This document shows, piece after piece, positions 22,010 to 32,609 of a stretch of 64,000 nucleotides of DNA. The stretch comes from Larimichthys crocea (Eukaryota > Chordata > Actinopteri > Sciaenidae): assembly GCF_000972845.2 (NCBI RefSeq), contig NC_040016.1, positions 6,778,701-6,842,700 on the forward strand. The letters run 5' to 3'. How positions within the stretch are numbered: the first letter of the stretch is position 1; the number at the start of each line of letters is the position of its first letter. The notes beneath the pieces were generated by a model, which worked only from the letters and a program-made list of their open reading frames with translations, had not been told where the DNA came from and ran no database searches. The translations under genes were made by a program, and so were the position numbers.

Positions 22010-22560
22010 TGTACCAGGCAGGGCTCTTAGATCCATCCTCCATCAAGACTCCTAGTTGTCCCCAGCACTTCCACAAAGAAGTTTGGTGAGGCTGCTTTTA
22101 GCTACCGTGGCCCCCATCTCTGGAACAGCCTGCCTATGGATCTGAGGGACTGCACCTCTGTAGACACTTTTAAAAAACAACTTAAGACGTACCTCTTTAG
22201 CCTGGCTTTTACCTAAGGTGCCTGGCCATTTACTGCTGAGGTTTTATGTCCTGATCACTCCCTGTTACTTTTATCTCTGGTGCTTATTTACTGTACAGGT
22301 CATATCTACTTTTACTGCAACTGTTCTTAAATTATGCTTTTTACCCTATAGGTCTTAATTTTTCTTATTATTTGTTTCATTGTTGTAGTTCTATGCTTTT
22401 TACTTTTCTTCTAATATCTAGTTTTTCATGCAACTGCTCTCTTACCTTAAGGACTGTTAGTTTTTGTCTATTCCTGCTTTTACTCTGCTCTGTGAAGCAC
22501 TTTGGGCTACAATTTTGTATGAAAGGTGCTATATAAATAAATAAAGTTGAAGTTGATGTC
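22010..22560 (+). mobile_element. 5'-truncated LINE (L2/Rex1-like clade), 3' end
   Basis: Encodes the typical C-terminal tail of a CR1/L2-type reverse-transcriptase ORF: AFSYRGPHLWNSLPMDL and then DTFKKQLKTYLFSLAFT with a TAA stop near 22214. After it comes a T-rich 3' UTR ending GCACTTTGGGCTACAATTTT and TGCTATATAAATAAATAAAG. The reverse transcriptase is absent, so it is a dead insertion. It lies between the divergent copies A and B and stretches the spacing between their shared enhancers. Confidence 0.8.
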
Positions 22561-22749
22561 AACATGAACGGAAACAAAAGTCTTGTTGTAAGGGTGCTCT
22601 GGTAGTTTGGCATCCATTAACAGAATGAAGAAAAGGGCTTATAATGAAGTAATGACCTGATAAACAAGTGGGGAAATGAAGTTGGCAAAAGTTAGAGAGT
22701 TGGGACAGAAAGAAATACAGAATAGAAGGAGAGAGAAAAAATCTTCCTC

Positions 22750-22895
22750 TGAAGTGTGCCAACTCCCTTTTGAGAATAGTCAGGTGCTGGTGGGGCTGAG
22801 GATGCTAATCACACAGAACTGTGACTCTGCCTCTCACAGCTTTCCCACACTCTGTCTATTGACAGAGCTCCCACTTAACAATAGACATGTGCCTT
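22750..22895. promoter_or_regulatory. Distal module 2 between copies A and B (RBPJ site)
   Basis: Contains GAAGTGTGCCAACTC, GGTGCTGGTGGGGCTGAGGA, CAGCTTTCCCACACT (TTCCCACA at 22842-22849) and ACATGTGCC. It is collinear with 33410-33580 (GAAGTGTGCCAAATC, GAGCTTTCCCACACTTTCAT, GCATGTGCC) and, in the opposite orientation, with 40300-40460, 44110-44290 and 48350-48520. Confidence 0.6.
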
Positions 22896-22899
22896 GTTA

Positions 22900-23755
22900 A
22901 ATGCTAATTCATCCCCACACAAGCAGCTCCCAGCTCTCCCCTGAGGGTAAAGTTTGTTGTTTAGACACTCTTCAATTAGGAGAAGAGAGCGGGTGTAATA
23001 AACACAAACATTTTGACTGTGGATGTACCACAGACAACGAGACGACTAAGTGTAATAAACAAAATAATTATAAAGAGCTTTACTACCACATAAACCCACA
23101 TTTAGCATTTATAAGCAGGATATACACAAAACATTTACAAATATTTATAACATGTAGTGTAATGTAGATATAAGGGACATTTTGAAGTGTTTATTAATGT
23201 ACATAATTTGTCAACAACTATAACTTTATAATAACTTGTAACTTAAGCTTTTTAATATCATTACAACTGTATATTATCATATTATAATTCATTACCTTTT
23301 TATACAGCAGCCTCCATTTGTGGGTGTTCAAAGGAAGATTTATAATTGTTGACAAACACATAAATAAACACTTATATTTTATTTAGATTTGTTTCTGTCT
23401 GCGTTAAATGTTTTTATGCTGCTCATAAATGCTAAATAGGGGGATTTGTTGGCAACATGTTCTTTATTTGAAGGTTCAAAGCTATTCATTTTTGGTTTAA
23501 AACATGTTGTATATAATTCACATGCTTCATTAATGCTTCATTAAATAAAAATATGTTTTATCTATAAAAACAGACAAACAGTTAAAGAAAACTGATCTGA
23601 TTGGATCATTCTGCATCATTGTATTTTAATGAAAAACGACAGATCACTAAATTCTCAGTGGGTAATTTAGAAATTTAAAAATATATATCAACATAAAAAT
23701 ATGATCTGAATGTGGTGTTTAGTGAGTAAAAAATGTCATTTAAAATTCAGTAGTA
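22900..23755. other. AT-rich spacer within the A-B intergenic region
   Basis: Very AT-rich non-coding sequence with no gene, no clear repeat family and no match by eye to the other her units. Confidence 0.5.
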
Positions 23756-23759
23756 AAGA

Positions 23760-23905
23760 CTCTCCCCCTCACAGACGTCTTTGTCTGGTCCGCCTCTATT
23801 GTCCCTCTGGGGCTCTGTGAGTGAGTTTTCCCTGCTTTCCCACACTCTGTCCATTCACTGCTTTCAAGAACAAAAGAAGTGTGTCTGGTTGCACATCACA
23901 TTAAT
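23760..23905. promoter_or_regulatory. Distal module 3 between copies A and B (RBPJ site)
   Basis: GGGGCTCTGTGAGTGAGTTT, CTTTCCCACACTCTGTCC (TTCCCACA at 23837-23844), TTCACTGCTTTCA and AGAAGTGTGTCT match 35650-35800 upstream of copy C almost word for word. They also match the inverted blocks at 40110-40240, 43560-43660 and 47750-47900. Confidence 0.65.
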
Positions 23906-24484
23906 TATGGAGTCAGTTTACGAGTTTTGTCTCACTGCCTCTGAATGGAAATTCCTGTCATCAAGACTCGTCATTACCAGGCTTTTGTAAAATGTCTATA
24001 AGGAATGCAGACATGCTAAGGATTAATGAACATTGAAAAGCTCTTTTTTTTCTCCCTCCTTTACATTCAGATTGTTCCTCTGCATTCCACGCTGTTTATT
24101 TTGACGGGAAGCATGAAAGGGGGGTCCATTCTTGAATTGATCAGGTTCTAGGTAGGGTGCAATAAGACGCTGAACTTAAAGCTTACTTGTAGTAGCTGCA
24201 AACTTCATTTAACACATGATCTAATCATCTTCATCTAGCTGTTAATGAGGAGATTTGTGTTTGTAAACTGTTCCATTACTTCCAGGAGAGTATTACCTTC
24301 TTTAACATTATAACTCTTCACCTGCAGATTCAGCACCATTACTCGAACACTTGCATAAAAAATAAACCAAGCAAGCAAGATGAATACTGTTTGATACAAT
24401 TAAGCTTACAGTATCAATAAGTTTGATGGGTTTGTGTTATATACAGAAATATTTAAGTTCAGTTTTAGAAAAATAAAAATACAA

Positions 24485-24504
24485 CATCATCATCATCATC
24501 ATCA
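24485..24504. repeat. (CAT)n microsatellite
   Basis: Six or seven CAT units immediately upstream of the proximal element of copy B. Confidence 0.9.
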
Positions 24505-24509
24505 CTCTC

Positions 24510-24640
24510 CTACGTGTGTGATGGGATGATGAGCGTGTGCTCAGTCAAAGTCATTGATCCCAGCATCAGGCAGCAGATCTGCTCTCTCTACAGGGTCACC
24601 ACTTTCCCAGATTCACACAGAGCTCTGTGAGTCTCTCTCC
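24510..24640 (+). promoter_or_regulatory. Proximal conserved upstream element of copy B
   Basis: Mirror image of the element at 21165-21285: CACGTGTG-like start (ACGTGTGTGATGGGATGATG), AAAGTCATTGATCCCAGCAT, CTCTCTACAGGGTCACCACT and TTTCCCAGATTCACACAGAG. It carries the same CACGTG-type and TTCCCA motifs and lies about 250-380 bases upstream of the copy B start codon. Confidence 0.65.
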
Positions 24641-24744
24641 ATCACCCCCCCAGTCCTCCACCTGTTCCCCTGAGATCTAACCATTGCCCTCACACCAATA
24701 TAACCATTCGGCGTGTGTAATCCTTTATTGTGCCACCAAGCTCT

Positions 24745-24822
24745 CTGATTGGCTGAGACTGTGAGAAACTCTACTCAGACCAAGACCCACACATTCATAT
24801 GGAGATGTGGGACTATAAATAG
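24745..24822 (+). promoter_or_regulatory. Core promoter of her copy B
   Basis: TGATTGG (inverted CCAAT, 24746-24752), TGTGAGAA (24760-24767, RBPJ consensus), CATATG E-box (24796-24801), GATGTGGGAC and TATAAATAGG (24814-24823). The start codon follows about 65 bases after the TATA box, leaving a 5' UTR of roughly 40 bases. Confidence 0.8.
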
Positions 24823-24887
24823 GAGGGATGAAGCCAGCAGAGAGCAGATTCTCTCTACAGAGACCTCTACAGCACAGAGATCCAGAC

Positions 24888-25462
24888 ATGGCACCTACAA
24901 TCACTGCAGCTATGACCAAATCTCAGGAGCATCTGACTCTGACCCACAAGGTAAATTGAAGATTCAAGAAGATTTAAATATGGTTAATGAGAGGTTGTCT
25001 TTGTTCATGCTAACACTTTACTCCAGAATAAGTTGATTAATGACTTTGTTCTTCTCTCTGCAGCTCAGAAAGCCTCTGGTGGAGAAGTTACGCAGAGAGC
25101 GAATCAACAGCAGCATTGAGCAGCTCAAGTCTCTCCTGGGTCCAGAGTTCCTCAAACAGCAGCCAGACTCCAAGCTGGAGAAAGCAGACATCCTGGAGAT
25201 GACAGTTTGTGTCCTGAGACGACTTCAGCAGCAACATCAAGCTGTGGACTCGGCAGCTGTTGATCAGGGCTACTCCAGGTGTGTCCAAGAGGTGAAACAC
25301 TTCATGTCCAGGGAAGAGGTGAAGACCCAGTCCCAGAGAAGACTGCTGAACCACTTCAACAAGCTGCAGTCTTCCTCTGATGAGAACCTGAGAGAGGCTG
25401 ACTTCTCTCCTCTGAGCAAAGAGAAGAGCCCAGTCAACAGCGCTGTCTGGAGGCCGTGGTAG
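24888..25462 (+). CDS. her4: her copy B: Hes5/her4-type bHLH-Orange repressor, intact
   Basis: Exon 1 is 24888-24950 (21 codons, donor CACAAG/GTAAAT) and exon 2 is 25064-25462, giving 153 residues. The basic region, HLH and Orange domain (QGYSRCVQEVKHFMS) are intact and the WRPW tail is present. Compared with copy A it lacks an 8-residue stretch (STVQTSIT) between the Orange domain and the tail, and it differs at only a few other positions. The intron matches copies A and C over its whole length. It is transcribed divergently from copy A across a shared 4-kb upstream region with three RBPJ-containing modules, so the two may be co-regulated by Notch. Confidence 0.93.
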
Positions 25463-26090
25463 ATGCCCAAGGACTTGTAGAAAAGTGAAAGTATTGCATA
25501 TGTTACTGCAACTTTTCACTTTTATTACCTTTTGTAAAGGTTCTGTGTTTCTGTGATATTTGCAGCCAGGTTGGCTTTTTTGTATTTCAAAGGTACTTTC
25601 TTCTGACTCTGTGAAGTTAACATTAATGTTCCCACTGGGAATGCCTATTGTCACTGACACTGACAACAATGTATGTACTTTTTCTCCGTTTAGGAGACAC
25701 AGTTAATCATGTTGAACATGTTTCAGATTTATATGTGATATTCACATACATCTTTGTTGAAATGTCTTTTTTTGATAGATCTTTAGATATCTCAACTGTC
25801 TGCATTTTTAGCAGATTCATTTTGTGTATGAACAAATTTGTCAAAACACATGTGCTGCTTTATAACTCTGTGAGTGACAGCACCCATACCTTCAATGAAG
25901 GGAAAATGTCTCAGAATGAATGTATCTCTTCAAGCCAAGTGATGCGCATTAAAACAATCAAAAAAAACAAGAAGAAAACTTTGTTTGTCTCATTTTTATC
26001 AGCCCTCCTTCAAATTACTGGACTCATCTTACTGTATATGTATTTTGAAACAGAAAATAACAAAGGACATGCGTATAAATAACTTAAAGA
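25463..26090 (+). other. Probable 3' UTR and flank of copy B
   Basis: AT-rich non-coding DNA after the copy B stop. The 3' sequence differs from that downstream of copies C-F, so B's 3' end lies outside the homogenised block. The open frame at 25648-26082 has no recognisable domain and low-complexity composition. Confidence 0.45.
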
Positions 26091-26099
26091 TGCAGAATA

Positions 26100-28000
26100 T
26101 TGAGCCAACACAATCTCTCCTCACTTGTTCAGGGGGTGATTAGTCGGTTATATGACAGAGGTACTCTGATTGTACATTATGATGGAGTATGAGCCAGATA
26201 AAGTCAGTTCAACCCATTAGCTGTGACATTTACAGTGTCTCTAATCAAGTTAAATATAGTGTTGACTAACAGAAAAAACGTGTGTATCAGTAAGGTTTTA
26301 GGCCTTCATGAACCTCAAGAACAGCTTCAGCATACATTTGTCGGGTTGCTGTTAACTACATTGATGTAATGAATGCCAGTCTTCTAAACAATACTGCCTC
26401 ATTTGATGTTTTGACAAGCTGTCTAGTACATAAGTTTCCCATAGAAGTTAAACTGGGCTGACATCTGCTGAATTCAAAAGCCATGCTATATGATTCACAT
26501 TATTTTCATACTCATCATACCACTAAATGAACCTTGTGCAAGCATCTGGATTCGGTATGTTTGTCTACTGTTTTGTTGAGTTTTTTCCCTTAGATTATAT
26601 CAGATTTAACTTTATTACAACTGCACAGAGTGAAGGTACGGAGAGAATGAAAAGTATTTAACATCTAACCAGAAGGGCAAAAAACAGTATGCAAAGTAAT
26701 GTGGAGACTTTTATTCATCAACGTTAAGTTTACTCAGTGAAGAGAAAGTGCACAGGGGTCCAAGATGTCTTATGTTTGATCAAGGAGAATGGAGGACTTT
26801 CATGACATGAAGCCGTCTCATTTTTGAAGACGCTGTCCTCTCTGGCTCATCTATTACCAGAGTTTCACAACTACTCAGTGTCCCTGAATGGTCTTACTCA
26901 ATGCATCTTCTGCATATTTTATTTGCCAACTGGTCATTGGTATACAAAAAAGCAATTATGTTTACCCTTAGTGGTCCAACATTGTTATTTGACTGTAGGG
27001 GCTTCTGTGTTATGTACGTATCTGTTGTGTATGGAGTGAGACAGCCCAATCCTTTGACCTCAGTTACCATAGTGATGATCAGGATGGCGCCTGCTTTCTT
27101 AAACACAAGCATACAGCTGCTCTGTATCTCAAGGAGAGAAGTCAGTGTCTCCCCAACGCTCTAAGATTTAAGACTTCTTCAGTGACCTCAGGACATGCTT
27201 GACCTTGTGTAACCCATATGTGGCATGCTGGAATACAAAATTCCCTGTGATTGAATTCTGAACTTTTTCTTTACTTTGAAGAACATATAAAAGTTTTCAT
27301 GTTGTATTCTCCCCAGACTGGTTTAAATGAGGTGACATGAAAAGACTCTTAAATTTCTTACATATTTATTTTTCTTGAAATCTGAAACAAAATCAAAACA
27401 AATTTCAATCCACTTTGGATGAATAAAAACAAAAATGGGCAAATGAAACAACATATGCATACATGGCATACAGAAAATCATAACAAATCCCTTTTCAGAA
27501 GAAAGGTTGCTGTTCAAGAATACTATACATTTTACCTTGAAGCAAGGCAGTAAGACACTCTATGGAAACTGTAATCACGCAATATTAATAGCCTATACAG
27601 TATTTTCACAGGAAGAATAGGTGCTCTGTTGGGTTAAACTTTTAAGCAGATTTTACTGCAGTTAATTAATAGAAATGTTAAAACATTTCCTAAATATTTA
27701 AACATCAGTGACTATTTCCTGCATAGTCAAGAGACCTTTTTTTTCTTCTGTGGTCTATAACCATGAGGGTTATGAATCCCACAAATAGCAGCACAACAAC
27801 TTAGAAACTGACTCTTCTTCTCAGTCAGTGATCTCCTCACATCTTCCTCAAAAACAAATGTTCTTCCCTCTGGCTACTGTTGAATCCAAAATGAAACCAT
27901 ATCACACGATAGTTCTGTAGATCGTAATGCAAATAATGCATTTCTGTAGATCACACATCACCAAACTGCAATATTGTTTTCGTGCAGTTTTAGTGATGTC
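26100..28000. other. Spacer without a recognised gene
   Basis: AT-rich DNA with short conflicting frames. A few poly(A)-signal-like AATAAA motifs occur. I see no gene, SINE or LINE here. Confidence 0.55.
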
Positions 28001-28023
28001 TCGTAGTCCATTTCTTGTCGTCA

Positions 28024-28520
28024 TTAAAAGCACAGTGGAGCCAGGTCTTCCTCTGCATCAGGAAACAGACGTAAAATGTCCCTTGAATATTTGGAGTAGC
28101 CGTTGTGTGACAGCAGTGCTTTTCTCAGGGTGAGGAAGGACTTTGTCTTCTCCAGGATCTCTGAAAGAGGGAGTCCATTCTGCAGATGTTCTCCAATCAG
28201 TGCCTTCAGTTTCTCCACTCCAGTGCAGCATTTCCTCTCCAGCATGTGGAGTTTACACCTGAGAGAAACAAAGCCACAACTTTTAGTAATACATTCATCA
28301 GTTTAGTCAAAGGAACCTAATGAAATAAGGACTAAAACAAGAGAGTTGGTTTGAGAAATGTAGCTTTTGCTTACCTAAAGAGCTCCTCCTTCACGGTGTC
28401 CTGAAGAGCGAGGTCTGCGTAGAGAGCCATTTCAAGTTTTTGCTTCGTGTGGTGGTTGAGTTCTGCTGCTGTTGCTGCTGCTGCTTCTGGCGAAGGTTCA
28501 GAAGACGTTTCTGTTGACAT
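28024..28520 (-). CDS. Highly divergent Hes/Her-like protein lacking basic region and WRPW
   Basis: Two exons, 28520-28375 (donor TTTAG/GTAAGC) and 28258-28024 (acceptor TTTCTCTCAG/GTGTAA), join in frame to 126 residues. The ATG at 28520 opens a Ser/Glu/Ala-rich N-terminus with two alanine runs; a second in-frame ATG lies 30 codons later. In exon 2, VEKLKALIGEHL followed by SEILEKTKSFL lines up with helix 1 and helix 2 of the neighbouring her genes ([24 protein letters not shown]). GYSKYSRDILRLF lines up with the Orange segment GYSRCVQEVKHF. The [13 protein letters not shown] basic region is replaced by CKLHMLERKCC, and the protein ends LAPLCF instead of WRPW. It sits inside the her cluster with its own TATA and CCAAT boxes. 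Inference: an HLH-Orange protein unable to bind DNA or recruit Groucho, perhaps a dimerisation partner or antagonist. The link to Hes rests on this weak alignment and on position. Confidence 0.7.
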
Positions 28521-28537
28521 CTGCGTCTCTGTGCTCT

Positions 28538-28690
28538 GTATTTATGCTGCTCGCCCTGCGCTCTCTCTGCTTTTTAGCCAATCAGAAGGCTCACAGCTCG
28601 GGACAATAGAGTTAATTTAATGCCTGTCACATAGAACAGGTGGGATGCTTTATCTGTATGCCACAGATCAATGAGGTCAGTGGGAAAATG
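28538..28690 (-). promoter_or_regulatory. Promoter of the divergent her-like gene
   Basis: Minus strand: GCATAAATAC TATA-type box (28548-28539), inverted CCAAT (CCAATCAG from 28578) and, about 100 bases further up, AGTGGGAA (28679-28686), close to the RBPJ consensus. The layout parallels the promoters of the canonical copies, which supports common origin and Notch control. Confidence 0.5.
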
Positions 28691-29030
28691 TTTTTCCTGA
28701 AGTGGACACGGGAAAATTTTTCCACCTAGCAAAGACCCTTTAATGACACTAATGTAGGCCTGTGAAATTAAAATAAAACAACATATTAATTTACACTTTA
28801 CCAGTTAAACTAAATACATTGTCTCATCAGCAAATACTCATTTATATACAACATAGACATATTATGGACAAGACAGCTGTAATACTTCAAGAAATACTGC
28901 TACCATCCTTTTATTTCATGAGTTGAACGGACAGTGCAGGCTCTTCTTTGCTTTTTATTTTACTTGACAACAAACATTTAAATATCTCTGTGAATAAAAC
29001 ATTAATCAAACCACAAAAAAATTTAACCAA

Positions 29031-29049
29031 ATATATATATATATATATA
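29031..29049. repeat. (AT)n microsatellite
   Basis: Nine to ten AT units in the spacer upstream of the divergent her-like gene. Confidence 0.9.
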
Positions 29050-30285
29050 AGCAGAAATAATGTTTTAAAGTTTTATTTTCTGACTCTGTGTGTCTCAGCA
29101 GTGAGTTACAGCCGAACCAGATGGCTCATCTGTGAAGTGGCTTTCTGCCTGAGAACCGTCCCGAGGCTTTGTGAGAGCAGACACACTTCTATTGTGTGTG
29201 CAGCTGAGCAGGCTGCATACAGAAGTGTGGGAAGCCGTGTGTCGCTGTGGCTCCCAGCTCCAGAGAGAGAGGAGGGCGTGTGACCAGGGCACGTTCAGGC
29301 TTGTGCAGGGAGCTGTGGGAGCTCAGAGGAGGGGAACTGGGAAACCTGAGCCGCCCCACTTTCACACACATACACAGACAGCAGATAGACACACAGACAG
29401 ATGGAGGGAAGATAAGCAGGAAGGTAAATCCACCTATAGAATAATGAACAAATGGCAAGCGGACAAAAAGTCTCTCAAAAGTGCATCAAAGGGATTAAGG
29501 AAAGGTATGATTCTGCTTGGAAAAACAATAATCTTACAAATAACGGCTCTGAAGGGATATTGAAATTCTGAGCTCTTTAGGTGTCTGCCAGGAATTACAA
29601 ACACATCAATCACAGACTTCACTTATTGTACTAGTGGTTGTCAGTCAATCAAATGCACTTTTCTGATTCTGAGCCAAAGACCCCCTACCAACACTTAATA
29701 AAAACATAACCAACAAAGGGACAGTCTGAATAACTTTGAACAGCATTTTTAGTGAACCTTCGGCTTTAACTAATGGCTACTATAGGCCTACGCTACTGAC
29801 TAAAAAAAAGGTTCTTTAAATAACTTGCTAATTAATGGTTCTTTGAAGAGTCCAAGAGTTTGCAGATTCCAAAAATGTGGCAAAACTATAGCATCAGCAT
29901 GAAGAACCGCTTTAGGTTCTAACTCAAACCTTTATTAAGTGTGTATTGGCATGATTATCATGTGAATAATATTGCCAAAGCATTATAGATGTATATACAG
30001 TATAATTATATGAGAAACAATAAAAAAAATCATTAAGGAAAATAAAATAAATAAATAAATAAAATGAACAGGATTATAGCAGAAAATGTGTTTATGTATG
30101 TGTCGCATGTCCACTGTATATCAAATAATTAATGTTTGGTAATAACCTAAAAGAATTAACAACAGTATAGAAATATGGTCATACATAGTATTCATTGTGA
30201 TACAGAATATATCAAATCTGTAAATGGAAAGGCATCAAAAGGAGTGAGCTGTCAGGAGACCAGCTGTCATGTCTTATGCTGACTG
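29050..30285. other. Spacer, no gene recognised
   Basis: The 29090-29420 part is richer in G and C and open in several frames on both strands, but none gives a recognisable protein. The remainder is AT-rich, with an (AAAT)n stretch around 30045-30062. Confidence 0.5.
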
Positions 30286-30375
30286 TTTCTCAGGCTGTCA
30301 CATACGTTGATATATCTTGCTTCATCTATGCTGATGACACTATTTTATCCTATAAGTTGCGTGTATCAAAATCTT
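30286..30375 (+). mobile_element. LINE reverse-transcriptase fragment (YADD box)
   Basis: The plus-strand frame through 30310-30360 reads DISCFIYADDTILSYKLR, the FxYADD catalytic box of a non-LTR reverse transcriptase. Only about 25-30 codons are recognisable before a SINE in the opposite orientation begins. It is a short dead fragment and possibly a member of the same L2/Rex1-like group as the 22-kb element. Confidence 0.65.
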
Positions 30376-30393
30376 TTTCTGAATTTTCATTTA

Positions 30394-30562
30394 AAACATT
30401 TTTTAAAGATGTTTTTCTGGCTTTTTCAAACTATTTTTGATAGAGACAGCTGAAGAGTGACAGGAATGTGAGGAGAGAGATGGGGAATGACATGTATCAA
30501 AGGGCCGCAGGTCGGATTCGAACCAGCGGATGCCCTGCAAACTGAGCTAATCAACACCCCAG
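30394..30562 (-). mobile_element. tRNA-derived SINE
   Basis: Minus-strand reading starts GGGGTGTTGATTAGCTCAGT (A-box-like) and contains GGTTCGAATCC, a perfect polymerase III B box. It continues GACCTGCGGCCCTTTG, CATGTCATTCCCCATCTCTC and a 3' body ending in CTTTAAAAAATG. This is a familiar fish tRNA-SINE structure, and a true tRNA is excluded because the anticodon arm is degenerate. Confidence 0.8.
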
Positions 30563-30564
30563 AT

Positions 30565-31140
30565 CAAGGACTTTTCTAATATCTTCATGAGCACTACACT
30601 GTAGCAGGAAATGTTGCTCTGTCTCGACCTGTCTGTGCAGACAGAGCTGACACAGCCTGTATTCTACAGGCAGTCAGGTCTCTGTGGCCAAACTGTGATC
30701 ACTGACAGTGTACATAAATCCTTTCTCAGTTTCGGACCAGTTACCCTGGTTAATGCTAATTTTTATTGATGGTTCATGATCTTGAGATGGTTAACTGGAC
30801 ATATTTGTCATGTTAATTGGTAATTTTAATATTTTATTTTTACTATTACTATTGGTAACTACATTTATTTAATGTGCTATAAGTTTATATAAATAAGGCA
30901 ACACTGTCAAAGATAGGTCAAAAACATGTTACCTGTCTATTATATCCCTTTATCCTAAACAGGTGTTGTGAAAAGAATGGGTGGAGTTGGTGGTCTTATA
31001 GAGACTGTATTGTAATGGGGTCAATATGTATGAACACTGTGTATATGAGTGATATACATTGTGAAACGGGAATCAAATGGGAACTGAGCTGAGAAAATGC
31101 ATTATTTAAACATTATTAAAAGACTATGAAACAAATGGGA
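30565..31140. other. Spacer, no gene recognised
   Basis: AT-rich non-coding DNA between the SINE and the 3' region of copy C. Confidence 0.5.
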
Positions 31141-31845
31141 GGACATCAATTTATAAATGACAGTGTTTGTTTATTTGAAAAGACACAGTGAGACAAATAA
31201 AAGCTCAGACTTGAGATGAGCCAACATCACAACAACTTGAAGATTTATCTCTACACAACATACTCATATACGAAACAGCTGTCTTTATAAAAGACAAAAA
31301 ATCTCCTCATGAATAGGTTCAAAATTAGTTAAAAACTGACCTTAAAACAGATCAGAATGTTCTAATCACAAAGTAATGACAACAGGTTAATAACCTTAAA
31401 TTTTCATTAAAGAAACCTTGGCAGTCACATATAATTGTGACAGGATGATATTAAACAAACCTTTCAGAATAAAAGGAAAAAACATTTAGATCTTACAACA
31501 GATCAGTTTTGAGTAATCAGAGAGATTAAAGTGAGAAAAGATAACAAATGTTACCATAGCATATACTACCAATACATGAAGTACAGTGAGGTATAATAAT
31601 AATTGCAGATGCAATCAGATTTAGTTCATGCAACATGCATGACAAGATGTTCTCTTTCTTAACTTGAAAGATATTGTTGCTGTCATTTCCTCAGGAAATG
31701 TCATCTTCACAAAGACAAACACAAAATACAGCCTTCTGTACATACAGAAGAACAAGTCCATCAAACTTGAAAGAATTCAGTTCAGTAATCTTTGACCAAT
31801 ATGGTCATCTGAGTTTGTCAGGTAGTAACTCCAGTCTGTAGGTGT
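31141..31845 (-). other. 3' UTR/flank of her copy C
   Basis: Shares long blocks with 36150-37200 (downstream of copy D) and, inverted, with 42010-43030 and 46140-47250. Shared motifs include the AATAAACAAACA-type poly(A) signal (about 31165), ATCAGATTTAGTTCATGCAA, TTTCCTCAGGAAATGTCATC and CTTTGACCAATATGGTCATC. The 3' flank was therefore copied together with the gene. Confidence 0.65.
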
Positions 31846-32354
31846 CTACCACGGCCTCCAGGGGGCGCTGTTGACTGGACTCTTGTCTTTGGTGATGCTG
31901 GTCTGGACTGTGGAGCTCAGAGGAGAGAAGTCAGCCTCTCTCAGGTTCTCATCAGAGGAAGACTGCAGCTTGTTGAAGTGGTTCAGCAGTCTTCTCTGCT
32001 GTTGATGCTGCTGCTGCAGTCGTCTCAGGACACAAACTGTCATCTCCAGGATGTCTGCTTTCTCCAGCTTGGAGTCTGGCTGCTGTTTGAGGAACTCTGG
32101 ACCCAGGAGAGACTTGAGCTGCTCAATGCTGCTGTTGATTCGCTCTCTGCGTAACTTCTCCACCAGAGGCTTTCTGAGCTGCAGAGAGAAGAACAAAGTC
32201 ATTAATCAACTTATTCTGGAGTAAAGTGTTAGCATGAACAAAGACAACCTCTCATTAACCATATTTAAATCTTCTTGAATCTTCAATTTACCTTGTGGGT
32301 CAGAGTCAGATGCTCCTGAGATTTGGTCATAGCTGCAGTGATTGTAGGTGCCAT
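31846..32354 (-). CDS. her4: her copy C: Orange-less her4-type bHLH protein, open reading frame intact
   Basis: Exons 32354-32292 and 32178-31846 give 131 residues. Exon 1, the intron, the basic region and the HLH are essentially the same as in copies A and B, and the WRPW tail is present. Thirty-one residues present in copy A, spanning the whole Orange domain (AVDLAAVDQGYSRCVQEVK and on to KTPS), are replaced by a single Gln. That is a net in-frame loss of 90 bp inside a CAG-rich stretch. The Orange domain governs partner choice and helps repression in Hes/Her proteins, so this copy should bind DNA and Groucho but pair differently. The promoter (TATA near 32421, TTCTCACA, CCAATCAG) is intact, so it is probably expressed. 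Confidence 0.88.
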
Positions 32355-32417
32355 GTCTGGATCTCTGTGCTGTAGAGGTCTCTGTAGAGAGAATCTGCTC
32401 TCTGCTGGCTTCATCCC

Positions 32418-32500
32418 TCCTATTTATAGTCCCACATCTCCATATGAATGTGTGGGTCTTGGTCTGGCTGGAGTTTCTCACAGTTTGTAGCCAATCAGAG
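32418..32500 (-). promoter_or_regulatory. Core promoter of copy C
   Basis: Minus strand: CCAAT box (CCAATCAG at about 32492), TTCTCACA (TGTGAGAA, RBPJ-type), CATATG E-box and TATAAATAGG (about 32428-32419). Same order as copies A and B. Confidence 0.75.
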
Positions 32501-32609
32501 AGCTTGGTAATACAATCAGGCATGTGGAGCAGCAGCACGTTGAATGCTGTTATTGCCTGAGGGACAATGGTTAAATCTCAGGGGAACAGATGGAGGACTG
32601 GGGGGGTTA

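Noticed and set aside
25088..25669. 193-codon minus-strand frame opposite her copy B, with a similar one opposite copy A
   Set aside because: Shadow of the GC-balanced bHLH exon on the other strand; recurs wherever that exon occurs.
30480..30562. tRNA-like sequence with a perfect B box on the minus strand
   Set aside because: No proper cloverleaf or anticodon arm, and a longer body follows. It is a tRNA-derived SINE, not a tRNA gene.
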